Assembly (NCBI RefSeq): GCF_030063145.1
Contig: NZ_JASISM010000001.1
Location: 248,001-312,000, forward strand
Direction of reading: 5' to 3'
Length of the DNA stretch: 64,000 nt
Source: Cryobacterium sp. PH31-L1
GTDB lineage: Bacteria; Actinomycetota; Actinomycetes; Actinomycetales; Microbacteriaceae
The stretch's first letter is position 1. The number at the start of each line of letters is the position of its first letter. The position numbers were made by a program, and so were the translations under genes. Shown here piece by piece: positions 25,476 to 35,725 of the stretch. The notes under the pieces were generated by a model. It saw only the letters and a program-made list of their open reading frames with translations, was not told the origin of the DNA and made no database searches.

Positions 25476-27139
25476 GTGGACACACCAACGCGCCCAGCTC
25501 GTACCGTAACCGGGACCAGATCGTGATCGAGCGCGCACTCATCTCCGTGAGCGACAAGACCGGCCTGCTCGAGCTCGCCGCAGCCCTGAACGCGGATGGC
25601 GTCGAAATCGTCTCCACCGGTTCGACTGCGGCCACCATCCGCGCCGCCGGCTACGACGTAACCGACGTCGCGGCGGTCACCGGCTTTCCGGAGTCCCTCG
25701 ACGGCCGGGTCAAGACCCTGCACCCCGGCGTGCACGCCGGTATCCTCGCCGATCTGCGGCTCGAAACGCACGAAGCTCAGCTCACAGAGCTCGGCATCAA
25801 GGCGTTCCAGCTCGTCGTCGTCAACCTGTACCCCTTCGTCGAGACCGTCGAGAGCGGGGCAGAGCCGGCCGATGTGATCGAACAGATCGACATCGGCGGG
25901 CCGGCGTTGGTGCGGGCATCCGCTAAAAACCACGCGAACGTGGCCATCGTCGTCGACCCGGCCAACTACGGCGAGATCATCTCAGCCGTCGCCGCAGGCG
26001 GCTCGACGCTGAAACTGCGCCAGAAGCTCGCCTCGCTCGCCTTCGAACACACCGCCGACTACGACCTGAGCGTCTCGGCCTGGTTCACCGAGAACGTCTA
26101 CGACCAGTGGCAGGACGACACCGAGGCGCTCGGCGAAGACGTCACGTTCTCGACCATCGATGACGACGACGAAGAGGAATCCACCTTCCCCGCGGGCCTC
26201 GGCATCGAGGTCACCCGCGACGCCATCCTGCGCTACGGCGAGAACTCGCACCAGGCTGCGGCGCTCTACGTCGGCGAAGGCGGCCGGGGCATCGCCCAGG
26301 CCAGGCAGCTGCACGGCAAGGAAATGTCGTACAACAACTACGTCGACGCGGATGCCGCGGTGCGCGCCGCCTTCGACTTCAGTGAGCCGGCCGTCGCCAT
26401 CGTCAAGCACGCCAACCCGTGCGGCATCGCCATCGCCAAGCCCAACGCACCGGATGCCATCGCCTCCGCGCACCTGCGCGCCCACGCCTGCGACCCGATC
26501 TCGGCGTTCGGCGGCGTGATCGCCGCGAACCGCGTCGTCACGCTCGGCATGGCCGAAACCATCAGCGAGATCTTCACCGAGGTGCTCGTCGCCCCCGGTT
26601 TCGAGCCGGCCGCGGTGGAACTGCTCACCAAGAAGAAGAACATTCGCCTGCTCGAACTGCCGGCTGACTACGAGCGTTCCTCGCTCGAACTGCACCAGAT
26701 CACCGGCGGCCTGCTCGTGCAGGAGACCGACAGCTTCGAAGGCTTCAGCTCGGACGGCTGGACCCTGGTAGCCGGCCCCGAAGTGGATGCCGCCACCCGC
26801 GCCGACCTCGAATTCGCCTGGAAGTCGTGCCGTTCCGTGAAGTCGAACGCGATTCTGCTGGCTCACGCCGGGGCATCCGTTGGAGTGGGAATGGGACAGG
26901 TCAACCGGGTTGACTCCTGTCATCTCGCTGTCAGCCGGGCCGGCGAACGTGCCGAAGGATCGGTCGCCGCATCGGACGCGTTCTTCCCCTTCGCAGACGG
27001 GCTCGAAGTCCTGCTCGAGGCCGGCATCGCGGCCGTCGTACAGCCCGGGGGATCGGTGCGCGACCCCGAGGTCATCGCCGCGGCCGCCGCCGCTGGTGTC
27101 TCGATGTACTTCACCGGAGAGCGCCACTTCTTCCACTAG
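25472..27139 (+). CDS. purH: Bifunctional AICAR transformylase/IMP cyclohydrolase
   Basis: PurH performs the last two steps of IMP synthesis. The 555-residue product has an N-terminal MGS-like cyclohydrolase domain ([15 protein letters not shown] near residue 22 and [11 protein letters not shown] near 76) and a C-terminal transformylase domain with the catalytic Lys-His pair in VKHANPCG near 312 and an FFPFADG segment near 505. It is slightly longer than typical because of an N-terminal extension and an acidic loop (about residues 225-240). ATG 25472 overlaps purN (ATGA) and has AAGGAGA upstream. Confidence 0.97.
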   Translation: MSGHTNAPSSYRNRDQIVIERALISVSDKTGLLELAAALNADGVEIVSTGSTAATIRAAGYDVTDVAAVTGFPESLDGRVKTLHPGVHAGILADLRLETHEAQLTELGIKAFQLVVVNLYPFVETVESGAEPADVIEQIDIGGPALVRASAKNHANVAIVVDPANYGEIISAVAAGGSTLKLRQKLASLAFEHTADYDLSVSAWFTENVYDQWQDDTEALGEDVTFSTIDDDDEEESTFPAGLGIEVTRDAILRYGENSHQAAALYVGEGGRGIAQARQLHGKEMSYNNYVDADAAVRAAFDFSEPAVAIVKHANPCGIAIAKPNAPDAIASAHLRAHACDPISAFGGVIAANRVVTLGMAETISEIFTEVLVAPGFEPAAVELLTKKKNIRLLELPADYERSSLELHQITGGLLVQETDSFEGFSSDGWTLVAGPEVDAATRADLEFAWKSCRSVKSNAILLAHAGASVGVGMGQVNRVDSCHLAVSRAGERAEGSVAASDAFFPFADGLEVLLEAGIAAVVQPGGSVRDPEVIAAAAAAGVSMYFTGERHFFH

Positions 27140-27151
27140 GTTCACACGCCG

Positions 27152-27186
27152 AAAAGCACCCCCGATGTTGGATAGGGGTGCTTTTT
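27152..27186 (+). terminator. Rho-independent terminator after purH
   Basis: AGCACCCCC and GGGGTGCT form an eight-base stem, flanked by four A on the left and five T on the right. It lies just after the purH stop and closes the DUF6350-purN-purH unit. Confidence 0.88.
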
Positions 27187-27276
27187 GCGTACCCACTCCG
27201 GTTATCCTGTTCGAGGCGGTGCCACACACCGGCGCCGCCGCACTCGGCTCACAAGGCCCGACACAACGGAGTTTCC

Positions 27277-28353
27277 ATGACCCTCACGCACCCAGCCGCA
27301 CTCGACTCCCTCGCGCAGACAACGTTGTCCCACGAGAAAGTACTGATCACGACCGGGGAACGCTCCGGATTGTTGATCACGGTGGCCGTTCATTCCACCC
27401 GCCTCGGCCAGGCCCTCGGCGGCGCCCGCCTCTGGCAGTACGCGAGCTGGACCGACGCAGTCGCCGACGCCCTGCGGCTCTCCGCCGCCATGACCCTCAA
27501 GAACGCGGCCGCCGGCCTGAACCTCGGCGGCGGCAAATCCGTAATCTACCTGCCGCTCGGAACCGTGCTCACCGACGCCCAGAAGCGCCTGGCCATGCTC
27601 GACCTCGGCGACGCCATCGAAAGCCTGAACGGTGCCTATATGACCGCCGAAGACGTGGGAACGAGCGCTGAACTCATGGCCATCGTCGCCGAACGCACGA
27701 GCCACGTGTGCGGACTGCCCGCCGCGAGCGGCGGAGTCGGCGAACCAGCGGATGCCACCGCGGCCGGCGTGTATGCGAGCATCGAATCCACTCTGGAAGC
27801 CCTGTTCGGCAGCCGCGAGGTGCGGGGCCGCCACCTGGTGATCTCCGGCCTGGGGCAGGTCGGCGGACGCCTCGCCCGCGCACTCGCCGCGGCCGGCGCC
27901 ACCCTCACCGTCACCGACATCAACCCCGACAAGCGCGCCCTCGCTGACGAGCTCGGCGCCAGCTGGGTGTCCGTCGCCGACGCCCACCGGGTACACGCCG
28001 ACCTGTTCGTGCCGTGCGGCCTCGGCGGTGTGCTGAGCGCATCCGTCATCGCGGAGCTGAACGTGCTCGGAGTCTGCGGCGCCGCCAACAACCAGCTTGC
28101 GGCACCGGCTGGGGCTGCCCAGCTGGACGCGAGGGGCATCCTCTGGGCACCGGATTTCGTCGTCAACGCCGGCGGCGTGGTCTACCTCGCCATGGCGAGC
28201 GAACCGAACGCTGACCTCGCGCAGATTACCGCGCGCGTCGCGGGCATCGGCTCCGTGCTGACCCAGATTTTCTCGGATGCCCGCGCGAGCGAGATCACGA
28301 CCCTCGCGGCCGCCGAGCTTCTCGCTGCGACCCGCCTCGACGCCGCCCGGTAG
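27277..28353 (+). CDS. Leu/Val/Phe-type amino acid dehydrogenase
   Basis: The 358-residue protein belongs to the Glu/Leu/Phe/Val dehydrogenase family, which deaminates a branched or aromatic amino acid to its 2-oxoacid with NAD+. It has the substrate-domain motif NLGGGKSVI with the catalytic Lys near residue 88, YMTAEDVGTS near 124, the Rossmann site GLGQVGGRLA near 195, and NAGGVV near 305. It is closest to leucine or valine dehydrogenases by length. GGAG lies six bases before the ATG at 27277. It stands alone between the purH terminator and dedA. Confidence 0.9.
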   Translation: MTLTHPAALDSLAQTTLSHEKVLITTGERSGLLITVAVHSTRLGQALGGARLWQYASWTDAVADALRLSAAMTLKNAAAGLNLGGGKSVIYLPLGTVLTDAQKRLAMLDLGDAIESLNGAYMTAEDVGTSAELMAIVAERTSHVCGLPAASGGVGEPADATAAGVYASIESTLEALFGSREVRGRHLVISGLGQVGGRLARALAAAGATLTVTDINPDKRALADELGASWVSVADAHRVHADLFVPCGLGGVLSASVIAELNVLGVCGAANNQLAAPAGAAQLDARGILWAPDFVVNAGGVVYLAMASEPNADLAQITARVAGIGSVLTQIFSDARASEITTLAAAELLAATRLDAAR

Positions 28354-28361
28354 CCCGGGTC

Positions 28362-28417
28362 GTGGCCTCGTGGCCTCGTGGCCTCGTGGCCTCGTGGCCT
28401 CGTGGCCTCGTGGTTTC
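28362..28417. repeat. Tandem octamer repeat (GTGGCCTC, six perfect copies plus one)
   Basis: Six exact head-to-tail copies of GTGGCCTC run from 28362 to 28409, followed by a degenerate seventh (GTGGTTTC). It starts nine bases after the amino acid dehydrogenase stop. The unit length is not a multiple of three and the tract is intergenic. Copy number is likely to vary. Confidence 0.92.
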
Positions 28418-28461
28418 GGTGGTTCGGTCAGATCATGCCCGTTCCGGGCGCAGCGACGGGC

Positions 28462-28475
28462 GGGGGGGGGGGGGG
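28462..28475. repeat. Homopolymer tract of 14 G
   Basis: Fourteen consecutive G lie six bases beyond the dedA stop, in the convergent gap after the dehydrogenase gene. Such tracts slip during replication and are also prone to assembly error, so the exact length is uncertain. Confidence 0.85.
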
Positions 28476-28481
28476 CTGGCC

Positions 28482-29171
28482 CTACTCGCGCAGGTCGGCC
28501 GGGATAGTCGGAACGACGCGGGAGGCCGCACGGCGCTCCTGGAGAGTCGTGCGTGCGGCCTTGCCCAGTTCGGTGAGGATGGGGATTCCGGAGAGCAAGA
28601 TGATGCCGATGATGAAGAACTCGGAATACTTCTCGACGAAGGCGATCTGACCGAGGAAGAACCCGACCAGGGTGAGTCCGACTCCCCAGGCGAAGGCGCC
28701 AATGGCGTTGTAGGTCACGAAGCTGCGGTAGCGCATCTTGCCGACGCCGGCGGCAACGGGCACGAAGGCCCGAAAGATCGGCAGAAAACGGGCCAAAATG
28801 ATGGATTTACCGCCGTGCTTGGCGAAGAAGGCGTTGGTGCGTTCGACGTTCTTCGGGTTGAAGAAGCGGTTCTTCTCCCGCGAGAACACCGCGGGGCCGG
28901 CTTTTCGGCCGATGACGTAGGCGAGCTGGTCACCCGCGAAAGCGGCCATGAAGACTACCAGGCAGGTCACCCAGATCGGCAGCGGAACCACACCGGTCGC
29001 GGTGAGCAGGCCAACGGTGAACAACAGGGAATCACCCGGCAGGAATGACAAAACGATGAAACCGGTCTCGATGAACACGACAGCGGCGACGCCCAGTAGC
29101 ACGAACGATCCAAAGGAGTGGATCAGCCACTCAGAGTCGAGAAAATCGATTCCGAACAGGGTGGGCAGCAT
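28482..29171 (-). CDS. DedA family (VTT domain) membrane protein
   Basis: The 229-residue protein has the DedA layout: an IETGFIVLSFLPGDSLLFTVG re-entrant segment near residue 40, the GDQLAYVIGRKAG loop, and the FLPIFRAFVPVAAGVGKM motif with the conserved Arg near residue 130. DedA proteins move undecaprenyl phosphate or phospholipids across the membrane. ATG 29171 is preferred, since GGAAGGA lies directly before it at good spacing. Its 3' end meets the G14 tract. Confidence 0.92.
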   Translation of the reverse strand: MLPTLFGIDFLDSEWLIHSFGSFVLLGVAAVVFIETGFIVLSFLPGDSLLFTVGLLTATGVVPLPIWVTCLVVFMAAFAGDQLAYVIGRKAGPAVFSREKNRFFNPKNVERTNAFFAKHGGKSIILARFLPIFRAFVPVAAGVGKMRYRSFVTYNAIGAFAWGVGLTLVGFFLGQIAFVEKYSEFFIIGIILLSGIPILTELGKAARTTLQERRAASRVVPTIPADLRE

Positions 29172-29398
29172 GAAGAATCCTTCCAACGGGCGAGCGCGCG
29201 GGGCATGGCCATGCCGAGAGGAGGCGCAGAACCCAGACTACGTGACCTCTGGCTGAGAAATGCCGAGTGGTCGTTTCGCCCGGCGGATGCTCCCCCCTCA
29301 GAAAATACTTGCGTTCTGCCCCCGTTTCGCCATATTCTGAAAGGCTGCCTGATCCGGGGGCATGTGAGACACATTCTTGAGGCGCCCAGGAGGCAGAC

Positions 29399-29500
29399 AT
29401 GACAAAGACAGCACCGATCACGCTCGCAGCGATTGCGACCGACGGCGCACACTTTGGCGTCTCCGCTGGGTCCGCCGCCGCCGTGCGTTTCGTCGGCTAG
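29399..29500 (+). CDS. 33-codon leader ORF upstream of the ABC exporter
   Basis: ATG 29399 opens a 33-codon frame ending in TAG, with a perfect AGGAGG six bases ahead. The peptide is rich in Ala, Thr and Ser. Such a strong ribosome site before a short ORF, about 200 bases before an exporter gene that shows no good site of its own, suggests a regulatory leader peptide. The bases from 29501 to 29705 hold no other ORF, and the stretch 29187-29398 shows only the leader upstream region. Confidence 0.55.
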   Translation: MTKTAPITLAAIATDGAHFGVSAGSAAAVRFVG

Positions 29501-29705
29501 CCGCGCCTCACCCCCGTCACAACGAGCCCGTTCAGCCCGGCAGTTCGCTGCCTGCGCGTTCTGTACGCGCGCATCCACCGCTCGATACCGAGTATCGCCG
29601 ACCGCCAGCGCCGTACTGCGCGAGCGTCTCGGATCGCGACCACGCGGTCTGGTGACCACAAACATCCGCTTCACGCGCACCCCGCACCACAATCAGGACT
29701 GGACC

Positions 29706-31568
29706 ATGACCACCACTGCACCACCGGCACCGCCGCCTCCCACCAACGACGCGGCCGCGCGCAGAAACACCTTTCGCAGCCTGCAACGGCTCTACCCCTA
29801 TGCCAAACCGGCGCTGCCACGCATCTACCTCGGCATGGTTGCCGCGCTGCTGGCCGGTCTGGTGGCCCTGGCCATCCCTCAGGTACTGGCCTGGCTGGTC
29901 GACGGCCCGCTCAGCAACGTCGGCTCCGGCGACAGCGCCTCACAGATCTGGCCGGCCGTGTGGATCGTGTTCGCCCTTGGCGTGGTCGAGGCGATCATGA
30001 TCGCCCTGCGCCGCTGGTTCGTGCTCACTCCCGGCACCCACATCGAGGCGCGCATGCGCAATCACCTCTACGCCCGGCTGCAGGACCTTCCGGTGAGCTT
30101 CCACGACCGCTGGCCGAGCGGCCAGCTGCTCTCGCGCGCCGTGAGCGACCTCAACCTGATTCGCCGCTGGGTGTCGTTCGGGCTCGTGCTGCTCGTCGTC
30201 AACTTTCTCACCATCGTCGTCGGCGTCGTCATCCTGCTGTGGATGCACTGGCTGCTTGGCGTGATCTTCGTGGTCTGCTCGATTCCAATCTGGATCTACG
30301 GCTACGTCTTCGAGGAGAAGTACTCGGTGATCGCCCGGCGCAGCCAGGACCAGGCTGGTGACCTCGCGACCGCCGTCGAGGAGTCGGTGCACGGCATTCG
30401 CGTGCTCAAGGCCTTCGGACGCGGGTCGTTTGCGCTCAAGAACTTCTCCTCACAGGCGGAAAGCCTGCGCGGCACCGAGATCGAGAAGGCCCGCGCCATT
30501 GCCGGCATCTGGCTCTGGCTGCTGCTCGTTCCCGATGTTGCGTTCGCGCTCTGCCTCGTGGTCGGCGTCTGGCTCACCAGCCAGGGCGCCCTGAGCGGCG
30601 GCGAGCTGTTGGCGTTCTTCGCCACGGCCACGGTGCTGCGGTTTCCGGTGGAATCGATCGGGTTTCTGCTGTCGATGACCTTCGACGCGCGCACCGCGAC
30701 CGACCGGTTCTTCGACATTCTCGACACCCCGAACGAGATCACCGACCCCGCTGACCCGGCAACCCTGGCCGCACCGCTCGGCCGTCTCGCGTTCGACAAC
30801 GTGCACTTTCGCTACCCGGACTCGCCGGAGCGTTTTCCCGACCTGCTCGACGGCATCGACCTCGTGCTCGAACCGGGGGAGACCATGGCGCTGGTCGGAC
30901 TCACCGGCTCGGGCAAGAGCACGTTGACGGCCCTGACCACCCGACTGTACGACGTGACCGCCGGTTCGGTCACGCTCGACGGTGTCGACGTGCGCGCGCT
31001 CAGCCGTGAGGAGCTGCGCCGCCACTTGGCGATGGCCTTCGAGGACGCCACGCTGTTCTCCGCTTCCGTTCGCGACAACGTGCTGCTCGGGCGCGCTGAA
31101 CTTGCCGAGAACAGCCCCGAAGCGGACGCCGCGCTCGCGCAGGCCCTGCAGATCGCCCAGGCCGGCTTTGTGCACGACCTGCCGCTCGGCGTCGACACCC
31201 TCGTCGGCGAGGAGGGCATGAGCCTGTCCGGCGGGCAACGGCAGCGCCTCGCCCTGGCGCGCGCCGTCGCGGCGCGGCCATCCGTTTTGATTTTGGATGA
31301 TCCGCTGTCGGCGCTTGATGTGAACACCGAATCGCTCGTGGAGAACGCGCTGCGCGAGGTGCTCGTCGACACAACTGCCCTCATCGTGGCGCACCGCCCG
31401 TCGACGGTCATGCTCGCCGACCGGGTGGCGCTGCTCGAAGACGGTCGCATCACGGCGGTCGGTACGCACTCCGAACTGCTTCGCACCAGCCCGCACTACA
31501 CCTTCGTCATCTCCAGTCTGGAAGACGAAGAACGAAGAGAATCGATCCGAGCGGAGGAAGTACTGTGA
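29706..31568 (+). CDS. ABC exporter, half-transporter subunit A (degenerate Walker B)
   Basis: This 620-residue protein has six membrane helices (about residues 40-340) and an ABC domain with Walker [10 protein letters not shown] near residue 398, the signature LSGGQ near 505 and Walker [13 protein letters not shown] near 528. The catalytic Glu after Walker B is Asp here, so its own ATP site is probably weak. The downstream gene overlaps by four bases and has the complementary defect, so the two form a heterodimer, probably exporting drugs, lipids or peptides. ATG 29706 is chosen over the longer open frame upstream. Confidence 0.92.
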   Translation: MTTTAPPAPPPPTNDAAARRNTFRSLQRLYPYAKPALPRIYLGMVAALLAGLVALAIPQVLAWLVDGPLSNVGSGDSASQIWPAVWIVFALGVVEAIMIALRRWFVLTPGTHIEARMRNHLYARLQDLPVSFHDRWPSGQLLSRAVSDLNLIRRWVSFGLVLLVVNFLTIVVGVVILLWMHWLLGVIFVVCSIPIWIYGYVFEEKYSVIARRSQDQAGDLATAVEESVHGIRVLKAFGRGSFALKNFSSQAESLRGTEIEKARAIAGIWLWLLLVPDVAFALCLVVGVWLTSQGALSGGELLAFFATATVLRFPVESIGFLLSMTFDARTATDRFFDILDTPNEITDPADPATLAAPLGRLAFDNVHFRYPDSPERFPDLLDGIDLVLEPGETMALVGLTGSGKSTLTALTTRLYDVTAGSVTLDGVDVRALSREELRRHLAMAFEDATLFSASVRDNVLLGRAELAENSPEADAALAQALQIAQAGFVHDLPLGVDTLVGEEGMSLSGGQRQRLALARAVAARPSVLILDDPLSALDVNTESLVENALREVLVDTTALIVAHRPSTVMLADRVALLEDGRITAVGTHSELLRTSPHYTFVISSLEDEERRESIRAEEVL

Positions 31569-33388
31569 GCGTCACCGCCAATTCAAGCGTTGAAGGAGTA
31601 AGCGGCGAGGAACGCCACGACTTCACCAAGGCCGAAAGCAAGCAGATTCGGGCCCGTTCGCTGCGGCTGCTCGGTTCGCTGCTGCTGCCGGTGCGCGGCA
31701 AGGTGGTGCTGGCCATGCTCGTGGTGGTCGTCTCGACCGCCGCGCAGGTGGCCGGCCCGGCCCTGATCGCCTTCGGCATCGACCGCGGATTACCGGCGCT
31801 GCTGAAGCAGGACTGGATGCCGCTGGCCGCGACCGGCGGGATCTACCTGGTTGCCGGGGTGCTCGGCGCGCTGCTGATCGCCTGGTACACCGTTCTGAGC
31901 GCCCGGGTGAGCCAGGCCGTGCTGATCGACCTGCGCAAGCGCGTGTTTTTGCACACCCAGAAGCTGAGCCTCGAATTTCACGAGTCGTACACCTCTGGAC
32001 GCATCATCTCGCGCCAGACCAGCGACCTCGATGCCATTCGGGAGCTGCTCGACTCGGGGATCAACCAGCTGGTGCAGGGCATCCTGTATATGTCGTTCAC
32101 CGCGATCGCCCTGGTGCTGCTCGACGGCACGAGCGGCCTCGTACTGCTGTGTGCCTTGTTGCCGCTGGTCATTCTCACCCGCTGGTTCCAGGTGCGCTCG
32201 CAGAGCCTGTTCCGGCAGTCGCGGGTCGCGTCGGCGAGCCTGATCGTGCGCTTCGTCGAAACCATGACCGGCATCCGCGCCGTCAAGGCGTTTCGCACCG
32301 AGAAGCACAACGAGACGGTGTTCGGCAAGCTCGTCGAGAGCTACCGGCTGGTCAACGCCCGCGTGATCCAACTGTTCGGAGTCTTCGACCCTGGACTGGT
32401 TCTCATCGGCAACGTCACGGTCGCCGCCGTGCTCCTGGTCGGTGGTTTTCGGGTGGCTGACGGCCAGCTCGCCATCGGCGCACTGCTTGCGACGCTTCTC
32501 TACACCCGCCGGTTCTTCGATCCGATGGAGGAGATGGCCATGTTCTACAACTCCTACCAGTCGGCCGCCGCGGCGCTCGAGAAGATCTCGGGCGTGCTCG
32601 AGGAACGACCCGGCGTGCCCGACCCGGTCGCCCCCGTGGACTTGTGGGAGGCACGCGGACGCGTGCGCTTCGAGAACGTGCAGTTCGCCTACCAGGCGGA
32701 TCGCGAGATTCTGCCGCACTTCGACCTCGACATTCCGGCCGGGCAGACCATCGCCCTGGTCGGGTCGACCGGCGCCGGAAAGTCCACCCTCGCCAAGCTC
32801 ATGAGTCGGTTCTACGACCCGACGGATGGCCGCGTGCGGCTCGACGACGTCGACCTGCGCGACCTGCACCCCAAAGACCTGCGCCGCGCGATCGTCATGG
32901 TCACCCAGGAGGCGTACCTGTTCAGCGGCTCGGTCGCCGAGAACATCGCGATCGGCAAACCGGATGCCTCGGCGCAGGAGATACGCGCCGCCGCTGCTGC
33001 CGTCGGTGCGCACGACTTCATCGAGAGCCTGCCGAACGGGTATGACACGGACGTGAACAAGCGCGGTGGGCGGGTGTCGGCCGGTCAGCGCCAGCTGATC
33101 TCGTTTGCGCGTGCCTTTCTCGCCAACCCGGCGGTACTCATCCTCGATGAGGCGACGTCGTCGCTCGACATTCCGAGTGAACGGCTGGTGCAGGAGGCGC
33201 TGCAGACGTTGCTGGCCGATCGAACTGCCGTGATCATCGCGCACCGCCTGTCGACGGTTGCGATCGCCGACCGGGTGCTCGTGATGGAACACGGGCACAT
33301 CGTGGAAGACGGCACCCCGAACGACCTCATCTCGGGAACCGGCCGCTTCGCGACCATGCACGCCGCCTGGCGCGACTCTCTGGTGTAG
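31565..33388 (+). CDS. ABC exporter, half-transporter subunit B (canonical Walker B, VSAGQ signature)
   Basis: The 607-residue partner has six membrane helices (about residues 35-330) and an ABC domain with Walker [10 protein letters not shown] near residue 400, a non-standard signature VSAGQ (usually LSGGQ) near 502, Walker B with the catalytic Glu ([11 protein letters not shown]) near 525, and the switch His in IAHRLST near 557. Its Walker motifs pair with the LSGGQ of subunit A to form the active site. GTG 31565 overlaps the upstream stop, so stoichiometric coupled translation is expected. Confidence 0.92.
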   Translation: MSVTANSSVEGVSGEERHDFTKAESKQIRARSLRLLGSLLLPVRGKVVLAMLVVVVSTAAQVAGPALIAFGIDRGLPALLKQDWMPLAATGGIYLVAGVLGALLIAWYTVLSARVSQAVLIDLRKRVFLHTQKLSLEFHESYTSGRIISRQTSDLDAIRELLDSGINQLVQGILYMSFTAIALVLLDGTSGLVLLCALLPLVILTRWFQVRSQSLFRQSRVASASLIVRFVETMTGIRAVKAFRTEKHNETVFGKLVESYRLVNARVIQLFGVFDPGLVLIGNVTVAAVLLVGGFRVADGQLAIGALLATLLYTRRFFDPMEEMAMFYNSYQSAAAALEKISGVLEERPGVPDPVAPVDLWEARGRVRFENVQFAYQADREILPHFDLDIPAGQTIALVGSTGAGKSTLAKLMSRFYDPTDGRVRLDDVDLRDLHPKDLRRAIVMVTQEAYLFSGSVAENIAIGKPDASAQEIRAAAAAVGAHDFIESLPNGYDTDVNKRGGRVSAGQRQLISFARAFLANPAVLILDEATSSLDIPSERLVQEALQTLLADRTAVIIAHRLSTVAIADRVLVMEHGHIVEDGTPNDLISGTGRFATMHAAWRDSLV

Positions 33389-33455
33389 TCGCGCGGGTCT
33401 TGCGCCAGTGCGCGCGAGTTGCGCCTCCCCCGTAGTGGCGCAAGTCCCGCGCGAC
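33388..33455. repeat. Long palindrome (20-bp arms) after the ABC operon
   Basis: The arms 33388-33407 and 33436-33455 are reverse complements with one mismatch and enclose a 28-base loop. The loop holds a third, partial copy of the same GCGCGAGTTGCGCC sequence. It starts at the stop codon of the exporter and has no T run, so it looks like a REP-type element rather than a simple terminator. Confidence 0.7.
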
Positions 33456-33477
33456 GGGTGGATCGAGGCCGCCGACA

Positions 33478-33855
33478 CTAATCGGGCAGGGCGCCGCGGG
33501 GCTCGGTGGTGTCAGGGCCGAGGGGGGCGGTCCCGCCCGGGGGGAGCGGGACGGGCGCAGGCTCCTTGAGTTCGACGAAAATGGTGTGCGTGGCCGTATC
33601 GCCGATGTTGGACCCGGAATGCTCTTGGGCGGAAAGCCAGCGCGCGACGCCCTCCGGCAGGTCGACGTCGACGGAACGGCCGCCGCTGGACAGACGCCGC
33701 TGGAAGGCGGTCAGGGTGAACATGACGCTGTCGGGGTGCCGATGCGGCACGGTCTCGTCGCCGGGCCGGTCGAGGTACTCGAGCACCCGCACCCGCTCGT
33801 TCTCGAAAATCACCCGGTAGAACTGGGGGTTGGTGACGACCGGATCGCTCTGCAT
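33478..33855 (-). CDS. Cupin-like protein
   Basis: The 125-residue protein has a cupin-type barrel pattern: strands around ENERVRVLEYLDRPG, the PHRHPDSVMF metal-binding segment with paired histidines near residue 36, and a second strand group around NIGDTATHTIFVELKE. It is small and cytoplasmic, with no clear catalytic assignment. ATG 33855 is chosen because the upstream extension is low-quality sequence; TACCGT lies six bases before it. It is divergent from the DUF4389 gene. Confidence 0.78.
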   Translation of the reverse strand: MQSDPVVTNPQFYRVIFENERVRVLEYLDRPGDETVPHRHPDSVMFTLTAFQRRLSSGGRSVDVDLPEGVARWLSAQEHSGSNIGDTATHTIFVELKEPAPVPLPPGGTAPLGPDTTEPRGALPD

Positions 33856-34088
33856 GCCAGCACGGTAGCACCGCGCCGCCTGCCTGCACAGGAGGTGGCG
33901 CCGGCTTGGCCGCACGGCCCAGGCATCCTCGCCAGCGGCCTGCGCTGACGGTCGGGCCCGGCGATCGACCGAGGCATCCGCTCGACGAAACGGGTCTTTC
34001 GTCACTAGTGTGATCGCCAGAGGTGCGGGAGGCTAGTAGCGCAACTTTGGTCCATCGGCATGCACCGCACGAGAAAGGCTGCCAGACG

Positions 34089-35663
34089 ATGAGCAGTTTC
34101 ACGCCCTCCCCGCAGACCCCACCAGCGGCAACCCCGCCGACCTCCCCACCGCGGGCGCGGTCAGGGGCCAGGCCCGGACCGATCATCATGCTGATTCTCG
34201 GCACCGTGCTGGGTCTGGTCGGCGCCGGCATGCTCTCGGGGGGTACGACGCTCGCCGTCGTCACCGCCGCGCAGGGGGATGACGGCTACTTCACCACGCA
34301 GGCCGAGACCTTCACTGTTGATTCCTCGGCGATCACCTCGCCGAACCTGGACGTTGGCAAGGACCTCGGAATACCGACCGGCGTCGGGTTCGACATTGCC
34401 ACGCTGCGCCTTGAGGCGAGCAATGTGGCGACCGACCAGGACGTCTTCATCGGCATCGCGCCGCGCGCCGACGTCGATACCTACCTCGCCGACGTGAACC
34501 ACAGCGAGCTGCGTGAGGTCCGGACGTCTCCGTTCCGGGTCGACTATCGGAACGTTCCCGGCACCGAGACGGCGGCCGCTCCCACGGACCAAGCCTTCTG
34601 GACCGAATCGGCCACTGGCGCCGGCACCCAGGAAATCATCTGGAAGCCCGCCGCCGGCGACTGGTCCGTCGTCGTGATGAACGCTGACGGCAGCCCCAAA
34701 GTCGCGGTCAACCTCTCCGCTGGCGTGCACACCGATCTGCTCGGACCGATCGCTGTGGGACTCCTGGTCGGGGGCGGCATCCTCTTTCTGATCGGTGTGC
34801 TCCTCGTTGTGGCCGGCGCCATCGGCCTCGGTCGACAGCTCACACCGAAGCCGCGTGAGCCCGGGGGCGCGGGCACGGTGCCGCAGCCGCCCGCTTTTGG
34901 TCGAGTGGATGCGACCGGCCCGATCACCCCGCCGCTGGGCACGCCACCGGCATCCGTTTCGATTGCCGGCGACCCGGTGAAGCCGGTGTATCCGACCATG
35001 CTGACGGGCCACCTCGACCCCGTGCTCTCGCGCGGGCTCTGGCTGATCAAATGGCTGCTGGCCATTCCGCACTTCGTACTGCTTGCCGGCCTGTGGTTCG
35101 CGTTCCTGGTCACGACGGTCGTGGCTGCGTTCGCCATTCTGTTCACCGGCCGGTACCCGCGCTCCATCTTCCACTTCAACGTGGGCGTGCTGCGCTGGAG
35201 CTGGCGGGTGTCGTTCTACGCCTATTCGGCGCTCGGCACCGACCGGTACCCGCCGTTCACTCTCGCCCGTACCGACTACCCAGCCGACTTCGACGTGGAA
35301 TATCCCGAGCGCCTCTCGCGCGGCCTCGTGCTGGTGAAGAGCTGGCTGCTGGCCATTCCGCACCTCGTGCTTCTCACGGTGCTCGTGGGAGGCAGGTCAA
35401 CCTGGGCCTACCCGTGGCGCGGAGACGGCGGAACCGGCGTTGGCGGAACCGACGGGGTGTCGCTGCTCGGCGTACTCGTCGTCGTGGCCGGAGTCATTTT
35501 GCTGTTCACCGGCCGGTACCAGCGGCCGCTGTTCAATTTCATCATGGGCGTCAACCGCTGGGTATTCCGGGTCATCACCTACACGGCCCTGCTGCGCGAT
35601 GAGTACCCGCCGTTCCGGTTGGACCAGGGCCCGACGGAGCCTGCCCCTGGAGTGGACCGCTAA
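34089..35663 (+). CDS. Membrane protein with two DUF4389 domains
   Basis: The 524-residue product has a Pro-rich N-terminus, one helix (about residues 30-60), an extracytoplasmic domain of about 160 residues, a second helix pair, and then two DUF4389 repeats (about 300-400 and 400-510). Each repeat has the LSRGLWLIKWLLAIPH or LSRGLVLVKSWLLAIPH segment and a YPPF-type motif. The function of DUF4389 is unknown. The two repeats look like an internal duplication. The 233-base gap on its left holds only promoter sequence. Confidence 0.82.
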   Translation: MSSFTPSPQTPPAATPPTSPPRARSGARPGPIIMLILGTVLGLVGAGMLSGGTTLAVVTAAQGDDGYFTTQAETFTVDSSAITSPNLDVGKDLGIPTGVGFDIATLRLEASNVATDQDVFIGIAPRADVDTYLADVNHSELREVRTSPFRVDYRNVPGTETAAAPTDQAFWTESATGAGTQEIIWKPAAGDWSVVVMNADGSPKVAVNLSAGVHTDLLGPIAVGLLVGGGILFLIGVLLVVAGAIGLGRQLTPKPREPGGAGTVPQPPAFGRVDATGPITPPLGTPPASVSIAGDPVKPVYPTMLTGHLDPVLSRGLWLIKWLLAIPHFVLLAGLWFAFLVTTVVAAFAILFTGRYPRSIFHFNVGVLRWSWRVSFYAYSALGTDRYPPFTLARTDYPADFDVEYPERLSRGLVLVKSWLLAIPHLVLLTVLVGGRSTWAYPWRGDGGTGVGGTDGVSLLGVLVVVAGVILLFTGRYQRPLFNFIMGVNRWVFRVITYTALLRDEYPPFRLDQGPTEPAPGVDR

Positions 35664-35725
35664 AACGATCTGCGGCGGGAACCCCAAACCGGCCGACTGA
35701 TCGACCTCGTGTCGATCGGGCCGGG

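Noticed and set aside
28362..28417. CRISPR array
   Set aside because: The octamers are back to back with no spacers, and no cas gene is nearby. It is a simple tandem repeat.
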